Part shown: positions 9,788 through 18,575 of the stretch, one piece after another
How the letters are laid out: every line of letters begins with the position of its first letter
Position numbering within the stretch: position 1 is the first letter of the stretch
DNA from: an uncultured Bacillota bacterium
GTDB lineage: Bacteria; Bacillota_I; Bacilli_A; RFN20; CAG-288
DNA length: 64,000 nt
NCBI GenBank assembly: GCA_949290645.1
Contig: CASESG010000006.1
Location: 30,757 to 94,756 of the forward strand
Direction of reading: 5' to 3'
Program-made: the position numbers and the translations under genes
Notes under the pieces: model-generated
Told to the model about the DNA's origin: nothing
The model's database searches: none
The model's input: the letters and a program-made list of their open reading frames with translations, nothing else

Positions 9788-10070
9788 GTCTTTTGTCTTT
9801 TCTCCTTTCCCTTCTTGAAAGGATCAAGTCTTTCTTGCCTTTTTTCCTTTCATGAAAGAATGCGCTTTCTTCTTATCCAAGCCCAAAATCGAACATCGAG
9901 CGACAGGCTTTCACGGCTTTGGATCGCAAGAAGAAGAATTCTTTTCCATTATACCCGAATTCTCCTCTTTTTGGCAGGTGAGTCCAAGGCAATCCACAGG
10001 GGAGAAAAACATCGTCTTGGATATGGACAGGAATGACAAAGCAGTCTAAAATCTCCCTAGAAAGAAAAGC
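9788..10070. other. Divergent intergenic region with promoter for the nitroreductase operon
   Basis: On the minus strand TATAAT (plus 9948-9953) sits 17 nt from a weak -35 TGCCAA, which would give a leader of roughly 150 nt before the nitroreductase gene. The leader holds a small hairpin, CTTTCATGAAAG. The ABC transporter operon leaves in the other direction. No small gene was recognised. Confidence 0.45.
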
Positions 10071-10997
10071 TTGAACGACATGCACGAACATCCCGTTGAA
10101 ATCGAGACACTGACCAAGGATTACGGACAGGGAAGAGGGATTTTCGATGTGAGCTTTTCTCTGAAAAGAGGCGAATGCTTCGGCTTTCTCGGACCAAACG
10201 GAGCCGGAAAGAGCACGACCATCCGCCATCTGATGGGTTTCTGCCGTCCCGATTCCGGGAAAGCCCTTCTGGAAAGGACCGAAGCCTTCCACCATCCCGA
10301 AGTCTTGGAAAACGTCGGCTATCTCCCTGGCGAGGTCTCTCTCCCTCCTTCTCTGACCGGAAGGGAATTCCTCATCGAGCAGAAGATGCTCAGACGAGTG
10401 AAGGACACCGCCCGCCTGGCCTTTCTCATCAAGGAGCTAGGAGTGGACTTCCGCTCCAAGATCAAGAACCTCTCCCTCGGCATGAAGAGGAAGCTTGCCA
10501 TCTGCGCCGCCTTCATCTCCGACCCGGAAATCCTGATCCTGGACGAACCGACCTCCGGCCTTGATCCTGCGATGCAAGACTTCTTCCTCGACCTCGTCCT
10601 GAAGGAGAAGGAAAGAGGAAGGACTATCCTTCTCTCCAGCCACATCTTCTCCGAGGTCGAGCATTGCTCCGACCGCATCGGAATCATCAAGGACGGAAAG
10701 ATCATGACAATCCTCACAAGGGAGGAAGTCCTCCACGGCGGAAGAAAGAAATACCTTCTCTCCTTTGAGACCGAAGAAGAGTCCCAAAGAGCGAAGAATA
10801 TCCTTCAGGGAAAAGGCTATCTCCCGACAACCGATTTTAAAAACGCCCTTCTCTACGTCCTTCCCGACGACAAGAGGACGGATTTCCTCCCTCTCGTCCT
10901 CTTTCTCCATCCGCAAGACCTGAGAATCGAAAAGGAAAGCCTCAAGGAGCTCTTCCTTTCCTATTACAAGGAAGACCAGGAGTATCAGACTTTATGA
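10071..10997 (+). CDS. ABC-2 type transporter, ATP-binding protein 1
   Basis: This 308-residue ATPase of the drug/bacteriocin ABC-2 group carries Walker A GPNGAGKST, signature LSLGMKRKLA (LSGGQ type), Walker B ILILDEPTSGLD and the H-loop SSH. A 90-residue C-terminal extension (KKYLLSFETEEESQ...) is typical of BcrA-like ATPases. The start is either TTG 10071 or ATG 10080; the purine run AGAAAGAAAAG fits 10071 better. Its stop overlaps the next gene by ATGA. It should power the permease at 11899 together with the second ATPase, probably as a heterodimer. Confidence 0.88.
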   Translation: MNDMHEHPVEIETLTKDYGQGRGIFDVSFSLKRGECFGFLGPNGAGKSTTIRHLMGFCRPDSGKALLERTEAFHHPEVLENVGYLPGEVSLPPSLTGREFLIEQKMLRRVKDTARLAFLIKELGVDFRSKIKNLSLGMKRKLAICAAFISDPEILILDEPTSGLDPAMQDFFLDLVLKEKERGRTILLSSHIFSEVEHCSDRIGIIKDGKIMTILTREEVLHGGRKKYLLSFETEEESQRAKNILQGKGYLPTTDFKNALLYVLPDDKRTDFLPLVLFLHPQDLRIEKESLKELFLSYYKEDQEYQTL

Positions 10998-11902
10998 CGG
11001 AAAAGGAAAACTTGGCCATCCACATCCAAGACCTCGTCAAGGACTTTGGAAACAACCGAGGTCTCTTCGGCGTTTGCCTCGACGTGAAGAAAGGCCAATT
11101 CGTCGGCATCATGGGCGAGAACGGTGCCGGGAAATCGACCCTGCTTCGCATCCTGATGGATTTCGTCCGCAAGGATTCCGGAACGACAGAGGTCCTCTCC
11201 CACGACTGCCGTAAGGCAAGCCTCCAGGTGAAGGAACTGGTCGCCTATGTCCCAGGGGAAATCAATTTCCCAGACCTCCCCAGCGGCAAGGACTTCCTTC
11301 GGGAACAGATGCTCCTATACGGGCTCAAGGATACCGAAAAGGCCGACCGACTCATCGAGGAGCTCCAGCTGGACATCCGCGCCCTCCCCAAGAGGATGAG
11401 CAAGGGCATGAAGCAGAAGCTGGCTCTGGTCAACGCCTTGATGATCGACGTCCCGATCCTGTTATTGGACGAGCCGACAACCGGCCTCGATCCCCTGATG
11501 CGAGAGCGCTTCCGCCAGCTGCTTTCCAAGGAGAACAAAGAAGGAAAGACCATCCTCATGACATCGAACACCTTCGAAGACTTGGATGGGATTGCCGATT
11601 CCGTCTATCTCTTGTCCCAAGGAAGGATTCTCGATTGCTATCATTCCGATTCCCAGATTTTGAAAAATTACCGTTTCTATTGCGTCGGCTTTGATGACAA
11701 GGAGAGCCAGAAGAGATATGTCGACATTCACAAGGAGAACATCCGCTCCCTGGACGAGAACCGAAGAGAATGTCTTGTCCAGGTTCCCAAGGCCGAGCTC
11801 TTCTCTTTTCTTTCCGAGCTCGAGAGTCCGACCATCCACTATTACTATGAGGAAGAGTCGTTGATGGAAGTGTATTTCAGAAATCGGAGGAATCGAGGAT
11901 GA
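10994..11902 (+). CDS. ABC-2 type transporter, ATP-binding protein 2
   Basis: This is a second complete ATPase of 302 residues, with Walker A GENGAGKST, signature MSKGMKQKLA, Walker B ILLLDEPTTGLD, and SNTFED where the switch histidine is expected (SSH in its neighbour). The missing H-loop histidine suggests that this subunit has one weak ATP site and that the two ATPases pair as a heterodimer. It overlaps the genes on both sides (10994-10997 and 11899-11902), so the three products are made together. Confidence 0.88.
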   Translation: MTEKENLAIHIQDLVKDFGNNRGLFGVCLDVKKGQFVGIMGENGAGKSTLLRILMDFVRKDSGTTEVLSHDCRKASLQVKELVAYVPGEINFPDLPSGKDFLREQMLLYGLKDTEKADRLIEELQLDIRALPKRMSKGMKQKLALVNALMIDVPILLLDEPTTGLDPLMRERFRQLLSKENKEGKTILMTSNTFEDLDGIADSVYLLSQGRILDCYHSDSQILKNYRFYCVGFDDKESQKRYVDIHKENIRSLDENRRECLVQVPKAELFSFLSELESPTIHYYYEEESLMEVYFRNRRNRG

Positions 11903-14241
11903 CAACGAAAAAGACAAAGAACAAGAAGAGTCCGCTCTTGTCCCTGGCCATCGTCCGGGAGAGCGTTCGTTCCAACTGGATTTCCTTCCTGGTGACGGCC
12001 ATCGGAAACGTCCTCATCGCCATCGTCGTCATCCTGATCCTTTCCACCCTCGGTCTCAACACGCTCCAGGATTCCCTCTCCCAACTCTTTTCCAACGCCG
12101 ACATGCTGAGCCTTGTCGGACAGGGAAGCTTCTCCTATTACCTGGCCTATTCCAACGCCGTCGAGCTGGACAAGGGCTCGGGTCCCTTCGTCACGGATTT
12201 CAAGGATGAGTTCACCACCCTTGTCCCCGTCGGTTTCCAGACCCAGGAGACTCTGGAAGAGAGCCCATTGCTCCAGGGCCTTGTGAAGACGATGTTCTTC
12301 AATCCCTATTACGAAAACTACCAGAATGCGGAAGGAACGGACGAGGAGAAGCATCAGGAAGCGAAATCCCTCGCCATGAACGAGGACCTGCTCAACACCA
12401 TCAAGTCTTTGATTCCCGACCTTGCTTTCCTCTCTAACGAAAGCATCGAGGCCTTCCTCTCCTGTGTCCTTGATTCCTATCATGAAGAGATGCTTCAGAA
12501 TCCGGAATCCTTCCCCGATGATGCCGACGTCCCTTCCATCATCGAAGGAGGGATGAATCTTTCCATCCGTTCGATTCTGTCTCGCTTCGGAGCCTCGGAA
12601 GAGAAGATCTCCGCCTTCCTCGTGGAGTTTGAGAAGGCGCGGACGATCGATAAGGAGAGCGGCACCATCACCGACGAGCAGCTCTTGAATCTCTATTACC
12701 AAGGCATCTCCAGCATCGCGCCCAAGGGGATGGAAAAGGAGCTTGTCGACTTTGCCAAGGCTCTGATCGCCAGCAAGGAGAGCAATCCCGATGCCTACGA
12801 GAACAACACCGTCCTGGAGGGACAGGAATTCGGCTATCGGGACGAGGCCCTCTTTGCGGCTATCGAAGACTTGCTCTCCTCGATGATGGGACAGTTCGCC
12901 TACTTATCCAAGCTTCCCGACTTCACGGTCTACTACCTGACAGACGACCTCGGAAGGCCGATAGCACGAGAGGAGGGAAAGGAAGTCGTCCTCACCTCCT
13001 ATGATCCCGAAAGGATGATTCCCGTTGCCGACGGCATGTATGTCTCCGCCAACATCCTCCAGAAGCAGCACAAATACGAGCTGACCGGAACGGATTACAC
13101 AGAAGAGGAGATCCAAACGGCCAAGGAGGAAAGCCAGGAGGAGATCCGCCAGTTGATCGGCGATGTCGACTCCTTCCTAAGAGACATGGTCCGTCAGGAA
13201 AACGCCGGCAAAGACCCCGGCTATTACACCCCTGCGGAGAGCGGAGCGATGGGCGAGGTTCACGGGGAGAAGCTCGTCCCCGTGATTCTGGATGTCCTGA
13301 AGAGACAAGCCCAGGAACAGATCCTCGAGGCTTTCGACGTCTCCTCCCTCGACGAGATCGGCAAGGACAAGCAAGGAGTCTCGGGCACGCAGCTTTTGGA
13401 ATTCGTCCAGAACCAGTGCGTCGGAGCCATCTACTCCTATGAGACCTATCTCGGGGACAACACGACCGTCGGTGCCTCCGCGATTGAGGCGATGATGTCC
13501 TCGATGGTCAAGGCCAGCCAATCGATCCTGGACAATCTTCCTGCCTCCGTCGAGAAGAGCTTCCTCGAGCTCAGCGAGATGAACATGTACGGAATCTTCA
13601 TCGGCATCATGTTCTTCGGCCTGGCCGGCCTGCTCCTTCCGATGGTCTTCACCATCCTCACCGCTAACGAGCTAGTGGCCCAGAAGGTCGAAAACGGTTC
13701 CATGGCCTTCACTCTCTCCGCCCCCGTCCGCAGAAGGACCGTCCTCTTCTCGAAAGCCTTCAGCTTGCTTCTGGCGATGGTCTTGATGTCCCTCCTTCTC
13801 CTCTGCGGCTCTCTTGTCGCACGGACCATCGGCATCGCCGTGGGTGGGGAAGACTTCCAAAGTGCCCTCCCCATCGGGATGCTATTACGCTTCGTGCTTG
13901 GAAACTTCCTCTGCATGTTCAGCATCTCCGGCATCTGCTTCCTCTCCTCCTCTTGCTTCTCCAAGACGAAATATGCCCTCGGAATCGGAGGCGGAATCAC
14001 GATCTTCTTCCTCGTCTGCGCAATCTTGGGCCTCTTTGGCGGACCGGCGATGCCCTCGACCATCCGCATCGAGGCGATGGACTTCTTCAACTACCTGACC
14101 ATCCTCTCCTTCTACGATGCCTCTTCGGCCATGGCAAACTCGCCCGTGTTCTACTACAAGCTGATCGCGCTCCTGGGCATCGGAATCCTCACCTATCTCT
14201 CCTCCTTCCTCGTCTTCGAGAAGAAGGACCTCCCTCTCTAA
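11899..14241 (+). CDS. ABC-2 transporter permease with large extracellular domain
   Basis: This 780-residue membrane protein starts with a basic tail and a first transmembrane helix (about residues 28-52). A soluble stretch of roughly 500 residues follows, presumably outside the cell, and then five or more helices from about residue 555. The segment VENGSMAFTLSAPVRRRTVLFSK is the usual ABC-2 coupling region. Such permeases export drugs, peptides or lipids, or act as sensors; the very long loop is unusual and may bind a ligand or wall component. The stop overlaps the convergent SDR gene, with no terminator between them. Confidence 0.85.
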   Translation: MTTKKTKNKKSPLLSLAIVRESVRSNWISFLVTAIGNVLIAIVVILILSTLGLNTLQDSLSQLFSNADMLSLVGQGSFSYYLAYSNAVELDKGSGPFVTDFKDEFTTLVPVGFQTQETLEESPLLQGLVKTMFFNPYYENYQNAEGTDEEKHQEAKSLAMNEDLLNTIKSLIPDLAFLSNESIEAFLSCVLDSYHEEMLQNPESFPDDADVPSIIEGGMNLSIRSILSRFGASEEKISAFLVEFEKARTIDKESGTITDEQLLNLYYQGISSIAPKGMEKELVDFAKALIASKESNPDAYENNTVLEGQEFGYRDEALFAAIEDLLSSMMGQFAYLSKLPDFTVYYLTDDLGRPIAREEGKEVVLTSYDPERMIPVADGMYVSANILQKQHKYELTGTDYTEEEIQTAKEESQEEIRQLIGDVDSFLRDMVRQENAGKDPGYYTPAESGAMGEVHGEKLVPVILDVLKRQAQEQILEAFDVSSLDEIGKDKQGVSGTQLLEFVQNQCVGAIYSYETYLGDNTTVGASAIEAMMSSMVKASQSILDNLPASVEKSFLELSEMNMYGIFIGIMFFGLAGLLLPMVFTILTANELVAQKVENGSMAFTLSAPVRRRTVLFSKAFSLLLAMVLMSLLLLCGSLVARTIGIAVGGEDFQSALPIGMLLRFVLGNFLCMFSISGICFLSSSCFSKTKYALGIGGGITIFFLVCAILGLFGGPAMPSTIRIEAMDFFNYLTILSFYDASSAMANSPVFYYKLIALLGIGILTYLSSFLVFEKKDLPL

Positions 14242-15143
14242 TTCGACACGATCCTTTCCTTCTCTTTTGCGATCAACCTTTCCATGTCCTCTTTTTCCCT
14301 GCTCTCAAGAAGGGATTTCCTCAGGGAGATCACCTTCGGATAGCCCCAGGAATGGAAAAGACCCCTGGGAGCGACAAGCTCCTTTTCCCCATCCCCCGCG
14401 AAAGCCCCAAGAAGCAAGGACAAGGAAGCCTTCCACGGCTTCATGAAGATCACTTTCATGAGCGGGACAAGAAAGGTCTCGAAAGCCTTTCCGAAACCAC
14501 CCTTTTCGCTCTGGAAGAGAGAGGTCGCGCTCACTCCCGGATGGGCAAGGACAAAAGAGCGCACGGGATATCTCCTCTTCAGGGCAAGGACATAGAGGGC
14601 AAGAAGGCGTTTGTCCCTTCCGTAGCGGATGGTCTTGGCGCAGTGGAGAGACATCGGATCCTTGAAATCCACTTTCGAATAATACATCGAGACGCTTCCG
14701 GTGTGGATGATCCTCGTCTCGGGATGATTCATCAGAAGTTCCTCGTCGATCCAGAGGATTGACAGGAAATCCGTCTGATAGGTCCTCTCATAGCCGTCCT
14801 TGGTCCTTTCCAAAGGACGATGGTACGTCCCGGCCACATGGAAGAAGAAGTCGATCCTCTCCGGCAGTCTCTTGAGGAAAGAGAAGACCTCCTCTTTCAC
14901 GGAGAGATCCAGGGGAAAAGCGAAAAGATTCGAAGAGAACTTCGAGAGTTCCTCCAGAAGCTTCTTTGCCTTGCTTTCGTTTCGATAGGTGAAATAGACC
15001 CTGGCCCCAAGGAAAAGTAGGTTCAAGATCAAGTTGCGCGCCAAAGAGCCCGTGCCGCCAGTGACGACACAGACCTTCCCCACAAGGGAAGGAAGTTTTG
15101 AAAGATATTTTTCCCTTTTCCGAAGGACGGTATTTCTTCGCAT
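14238..15143 (-). CDS. Short-chain dehydrogenase/reductase
   Basis: A Rossmann nucleotide-binding motif TGGTGSLARNL near the N-terminus, FFHVAGTY in place of the NNAG motif, Ser in HTGSVSMYYS and Tyr/Lys in YGRDK make this a complete SDR catalytic set. At about 301 residues it is long for a classical SDR and resembles the WW-oxidoreductase/retinol dehydrogenase-like group. ATG 15143 follows immediately after the rpsO terminator T-run with no Shine-Dalgarno, so expression may rely on read-through or a weak internal site. The substrate cannot be inferred. Confidence 0.82.
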   Translation of the reverse strand: MRRNTVLRKREKYLSKLPSLVGKVCVVTGGTGSLARNLILNLLFLGARVYFTYRNESKAKKLLEELSKFSSNLFAFPLDLSVKEEVFSFLKRLPERIDFFFHVAGTYHRPLERTKDGYERTYQTDFLSILWIDEELLMNHPETRIIHTGSVSMYYSKVDFKDPMSLHCAKTIRYGRDKRLLALYVLALKRRYPVRSFVLAHPGVSATSLFQSEKGGFGKAFETFLVPLMKVIFMKPWKASLSLLLGAFAGDGEKELVAPRGLFHSWGYPKVISLRKSLLESREKEDMERLIAKEKERIVSN

Positions 15144-15170
15144 AAAGAAAGACGGCCCCGAAGGCCGTCC
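15144..15170 (-). terminator. rpsO terminator
   Basis: The stem GACGGCC / GGCCGTC with a CGGGG/CCGAA loop is followed on the minus strand by TTTCTTT, directly abutting the ATG of the SDR gene. Confidence 0.8.
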
Positions 15171-15174
15171 CTGT

Positions 15175-15441
15175 TTACTTGCTCTTGATGGAACGATAGA
15201 CTTCTTCGTACTTCTCAGGATTCGTTCTCTTGAGATAGGCAAGGAGCTTCTTGCGGCGAGCGATGATGATGTCCATGCCGCGCTTGCTGGAATAGTCGTG
15301 GATGTTGTTGGTCATGTGGACCGTCAGCTTCTTGATCTTCGCGGTCAGAAGGGCAATCTGGACTTCCGCAGAACCCGTGTCCTTCTCGTCGCGACGACTG
15401 GCAGTGATGGCTGCCGTCTTCTCTTCTTTCGTGAGTGCCAT
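15175..15441 (-). CDS. rpsO: 30S ribosomal protein S15
   Basis: The 88-residue protein is one residue shorter than usual and shows the S15 signature: DEKDTGSAEVQIALLTAKI, the HDYSSKRGM turn that binds 16S rRNA helix 22, and LLAYLKRTNPEKYEE. It binds the central domain of 16S rRNA early in 30S assembly. ATG 15441 is set by homology; upstream codons in the same frame are leader. A promoter -10 at 15523-15528 gives a leader of about 75-80 nt, long enough for the autoregulation S15 often shows. Confidence 0.97.
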   Translation of the reverse strand: MALTKEEKTAAITASRRDEKDTGSAEVQIALLTAKIKKLTVHMTNNIHDYSSKRGMDIIIARRKKLLAYLKRTNPEKYEEVYRSIKSK

Positions 15442-15522
15442 TGTCTTGAACTCTCTTTCTGCGCGTTCACCGAGACGAGGTGCTTTGACACAAGCCACGA
15501 CCCAGTCGACGTGCGAATATGA

Positions 15523-15551
15523 ATTATACCCAATCTTCTCCGGAAATGGAA
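15523..15551 (-). promoter_or_regulatory. rpsO promoter
   Basis: On the minus strand TATAAT (plus 15523-15528) lies 17 nt downstream of a poor -35 TTCCAT. It is the only good -10 in the 219-nt gap and points at rpsO. Confidence 0.6.
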
Positions 15552-15660
15552 GTCTCTTTTTCAAATTTGACGATCCGAAGGAGCTCCCACCCAGAGTCTG
15601 GTGTTCCCAGGAAGACGAATTCCGGTCTCCACCCCGCTTCTCATTTTCAATGCGCGACAA

Positions 15661-16803
15661 TCAGATTTTCAGCGCCTTCGTCAATTCCTTTTCTAGAATT
15701 CCGGCTCGTTCCCGATAGCCCATCCGGAGGAAGACGTCCTTGTTCTTGCTTCCGACATAGACGACTTTCCGCGGGACATGGCGCATGGAGAGGTTCTTCT
15801 CGAAGATGTCAAGCAGGGCGACGCCCTTCTCCGTTTTCGTCTCCAAGAGCTCGATTTCCACGGAGAAATCCGCCTTCGCCTTGGCCTTGAGATAACCGAC
15901 CGGATTCTCTTCCTCAAGCAAGAGATAATAGAAGGATCCATCCTCCCTGAAATCGTCCTCCGAGCGTAGAGCATGGGCAAGAGAGGCGACATCCCTCATG
16001 TCCTTCATCGTGGAACAGCGCCGGACGAAGAGACCATCGGAAGGAGTGGAACCCAAGCGCTGGAAGAAAAGCTGGAAGGACTGATCATTTGTCAGCATCG
16101 CCGCAAAGTTGCTGTGGGCGTCGGGAATGGTCTCATAGAGGTGGTTGAGCATTTCCTTCATGAATTCCCTCTGGGTCTTCTTGTCGTTTCCGCAGAGGTT
16201 TTTCGCCACCGGCAGCTGGAAGGCTTTCCGATAGCGCTCGATATCCTTCTCCGTCGCATAGATTAAGGGACGGATGAACTCGATTCTGGCATCCTCGAGA
16301 TACATCTTGGGCTCGAAGGTCGCAACTCGACCTCCATAGGCCATGTTGAGGAAGAGCGTCTCGATCGCATCATCCATGTGGTGGGCAAAGGCGACCTTCT
16401 GAAATCCCAAACGTTTCGCCGTCTTGTTGACGATGGCTTTTCTCATGCGGGAGCAGATCGAGCATGGAAGAAGCCCGTTCTTGGGATTTCGGTGGTCCTT
16501 CAGGATATCGTAGACTTCCTTCTCCTCTACCAATAAATATTCGACTCCCAAGGAGTGGACGAATTCCTCGACCGGTCGGAAATCGACATACGGAAAGCCA
16601 AAATCGAGGTGGACAGCGGTGATGGAGAAGTTCTTTCCACGGAAGAGGCGATAGGTCGAAAGAAGGTCGAGAAGAACGACAGAATCCTTTCCACCAGAAA
16701 GGCCGACAAGGATCTTGTCTCCCTGTCGGATCAGACCGAAGTCATAGTCGGCCCGTCTCAGAGCGGCGAGCATCTTCTTCCGAATCGTGCTGTTGCTGTC
16801 CAT
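15661..16803 (-). CDS. TtcA-like tRNA thiolation enzyme fused to GNAT-like domain
   Basis: The first part (about residues 1-250) is an adenine nucleotide alpha-hydrolase of the TtcA/TilS superfamily: PP-loop VGLSGGKDSVVLL, the CSICSRMRKA cysteine pair, and VAFAHHMDDAIETLFLN. TtcA enzymes make 2-thiocytidine in tRNA. The second part (about 255-380; FVRRCSTMKDMRDVASLAHA, then YLKAKAKADFSVEIELLET, KVVYVGSKNKDVFLRMGYRE) looks like a GNAT acetyltransferase fold. The fusion is unusual and the second activity is unproven. ATG 16803 is preferred: minus-strand TATAAT (16813-16818) lies 9 nt before it and there is no Shine-Dalgarno, implying a leaderless mRNA. Confidence 0.82.
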   Translation of the reverse strand: MDSNSTIRKKMLAALRRADYDFGLIRQGDKILVGLSGGKDSVVLLDLLSTYRLFRGKNFSITAVHLDFGFPYVDFRPVEEFVHSLGVEYLLVEEKEVYDILKDHRNPKNGLLPCSICSRMRKAIVNKTAKRLGFQKVAFAHHMDDAIETLFLNMAYGGRVATFEPKMYLEDARIEFIRPLIYATEKDIERYRKAFQLPVAKNLCGNDKKTQREFMKEMLNHLYETIPDAHSNFAAMLTNDQSFQLFFQRLGSTPSDGLFVRRCSTMKDMRDVASLAHALRSEDDFREDGSFYYLLLEEENPVGYLKAKAKADFSVEIELLETKTEKGVALLDIFEKNLSMRHVPRKVVYVGSKNKDVFLRMGYRERAGILEKELTKALKI

Positions 16804-16812
16804 GGCAGATGG

Positions 16813-16822
16813 ATTATACAAT
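16813..16822. promoter_or_regulatory. Overlapping divergent -10 elements for ttcA-like gene and truB
   Basis: The near-symmetric core ATTATACAAT reads TATAAT on the minus strand (16813-16818), 9 nt from ATG 16803, and TACAAT on the plus strand (16817-16822), 6 nt from GTG 16829. Two leaderless divergent transcripts would start almost back to back. Confidence 0.55.
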
Positions 16823-16828
16823 ATTTCC

Positions 16829-17704
16829 GTGAAAGAAACGGAAAACAACGCACAAGGATTTCTTCTCGTCGACAAGAAAGAGGGTTGGACCTCGACGGAT
16901 GTCGATCGGCAGGCGAAGAAGATTTTTCATCAGCGAAGAGTGGGTCATCTGGGAACCCTCGATCCCTTTGCGACCGGCCTTTTGATCCTCGCCATCGGGG
17001 AGATGACGAAGTTTCTCCCTCTCCTTGACGACCGTTGGAAAGTCTATCGAGCAAAGCTCGTTCTGGGAACAAGCACGGCGACCGGAGACAGCAGCGGAGA
17101 CATCCTTGCGGAGAAGGAAGTCCCTCCTCTGACCAAGGAGGAAATCGATCTCGCTCTCAAAAGCTTGCTTGGAAAATCCATGCAAGTTCCTCCAATGTAT
17201 TCCGCCAAAAGAATCAACGGAGAAAGAGCCTACGACTTAGCAAGACAAGGAAAGGATGTTCATTTGTCTCCCCAAGAGATTGAGGTGTCGGAAATCTTCT
17301 TAATCGACTATGACGAAGACAGAAAGGCCATCACCTTCCAAGCCACGGTCTCCAAAGGAACCTATCTTCGCACTCTCGGAATGGACATCGCCCACCGGCT
17401 CAAGACCGAAGGGCATCTTGCTCAACTGAGGCGCTTGCAAGTAGGTCCCTACTTGGTGAAGGATGCCATCGACATCCTTGAGGCCAATAGGGAGAATCTC
17501 CTTCCGCTGACCAAAGTCCTTGAGGGTTGCAGGGCACTCCCTCTCTCCGACGAAAACCTTGCCCGAGCGAAAAACGGTTCCACCCTTTTCCTATCCCCGC
17601 AATCGACTTTCCTCCTGGTCGAAGATCAAGATAGACAACCAATCGCCCTTTACCAGAGAAAGGGGAAGGTTTATCATTGCGTCCGAGGCTTTCGACATGA
17701 TTGA
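16829..17704 (+). CDS. truB: tRNA pseudouridine(55) synthase TruB
   Basis: TruB makes pseudouridine 55 in the T-loop of tRNAs. The order is GFLLVDKKEGWTSTDV, then HLGTLDPFATGLL with the catalytic Asp, then YSAKRINGERAYDLAR, then VSKGTYLRTLGMDIA, the family fingerprint in full. GTG 16829 gives 291 residues, close to the family's 300 or so; ATG 16802 would add nine residues but lies upstream of the likely transcription start. Its stop overlaps ribF by 8 nt, so truB-ribF is an operon, as in many Firmicutes. Confidence 0.93.
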   Translation: MKETENNAQGFLLVDKKEGWTSTDVDRQAKKIFHQRRVGHLGTLDPFATGLLILAIGEMTKFLPLLDDRWKVYRAKLVLGTSTATGDSSGDILAEKEVPPLTKEEIDLALKSLLGKSMQVPPMYSAKRINGERAYDLARQGKDVHLSPQEIEVSEIFLIDYDEDRKAITFQATVSKGTYLRTLGMDIAHRLKTEGHLAQLRRLQVGPYLVKDAIDILEANRENLLPLTKVLEGCRALPLSDENLARAKNGSTLFLSPQSTFLLVEDQDRQPIALYQRKGKVYHCVRGFRHD

Positions 17705-18551
17705 TCCATCCGCTCTTTGTGGAAGAGACGTCGCCATCGGTTTCTTCGACGGCGTCCACATCGGCCATCGACGACTTCTGGAAAAGGCGAATGACCCCAA
17801 GCTTTGCCTGACTTTTTCCTTGGATCTTGCAAAGCGGAAGAAGTGCCAGCTCATCGATACGCCCAAGGAAAAGGAGATGCTCCTGAACAGACTCGGCTTT
17901 CCCGTTCTCTCCTTGGACTTCTCCCTCATCCGCTCCTGGAGCAAGGACGAGTTCCTCCATTGGCTGAGGGAAAGAAAGCCGAGAAGGATCCTTGTCGGCG
18001 AGGACTTCCGTTTCGGAAAAGGAAGAGAGGGAAATGCCAGAGACCTTCTTTCCCTTTCGGATGAGATCGAAGTCACGATTGTTCCTCTCTTCGCTACTGT
18101 CGATGGGATCAAGGTCTCATCCACCCGCATCCGCACTCTCTTGACGAAAGGCTTGTTGGACGAGGCGAATTCCCTCCTCGGCTATCCCTACTTCATGTTG
18201 GGAGAAGTCATTCACGGCAGAGGAAACGGGCACAAGATCGGTTTCCCGACCGCGAACATCAAGACCACGTCCGCGAAAGTGGCTCTCCCCACCGGAGTCT
18301 ACAGGACCAGCACCATAATCGACGGGAAAGTCTTTCCTTCGATGACCAACGTCGGAAAGCATCCGACGATCGATCCGACCAAGAGGAGATCTGTCGAGAC
18401 GAACATCCTCGATTTCGACAGCGACTTATATGGAAAGACGATCGAAGTCCGTTTCCACGGCTTTCTCCGTCCCCAGATCAAGTTCTCTTCTCTCGATGAG
18501 CTGAAGAAACAGCTTTTCCGGGATCGGAAAGAAAGCACCCGCCTATACTGA
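17697..18551 (+). CDS. ribF: Bifunctional riboflavin kinase / FAD synthetase
   Basis: RibF phosphorylates riboflavin to FMN and adenylates FMN to FAD. The N-terminal adenylyltransferase half has GFFDGVHIGHRRLL, VGEDFRFGKGREG and VSSTRIRTLL. The C-terminal kinase half has GRGNGHKIGFPTANI and VGKHPTIDPTKRRSVE. At 284 residues it is slightly shorter than the usual 310. ATG 17697 lies inside the end of truB. The coenzyme products would serve the flavoproteins elsewhere in this window. A terminator hairpin follows directly. Confidence 0.93.
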   Translation: MIDPSALCGRDVAIGFFDGVHIGHRRLLEKANDPKLCLTFSLDLAKRKKCQLIDTPKEKEMLLNRLGFPVLSLDFSLIRSWSKDEFLHWLRERKPRRILVGEDFRFGKGREGNARDLLSLSDEIEVTIVPLFATVDGIKVSSTRIRTLLTKGLLDEANSLLGYPYFMLGEVIHGRGNGHKIGFPTANIKTTSAKVALPTGVYRTSTIIDGKVFPSMTNVGKHPTIDPTKRRSVETNILDFDSDLYGKTIEVRFHGFLRPQIKFSSLDELKKQLFRDRKESTRLY

Positions 18552-18575
18552 AAAAGGCGCCGCAGCGCCTTATTT
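18551..18575. terminator. Terminator between ribF and rbfA
   Basis: The stem AAGGCGC / GCGCCTT (18554-18571) with loop CGCA has a run of five A on its left, giving TTTTT for the minus strand and a shorter ATTT on the plus side. It can end both convergent operons. Confidence 0.75.
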
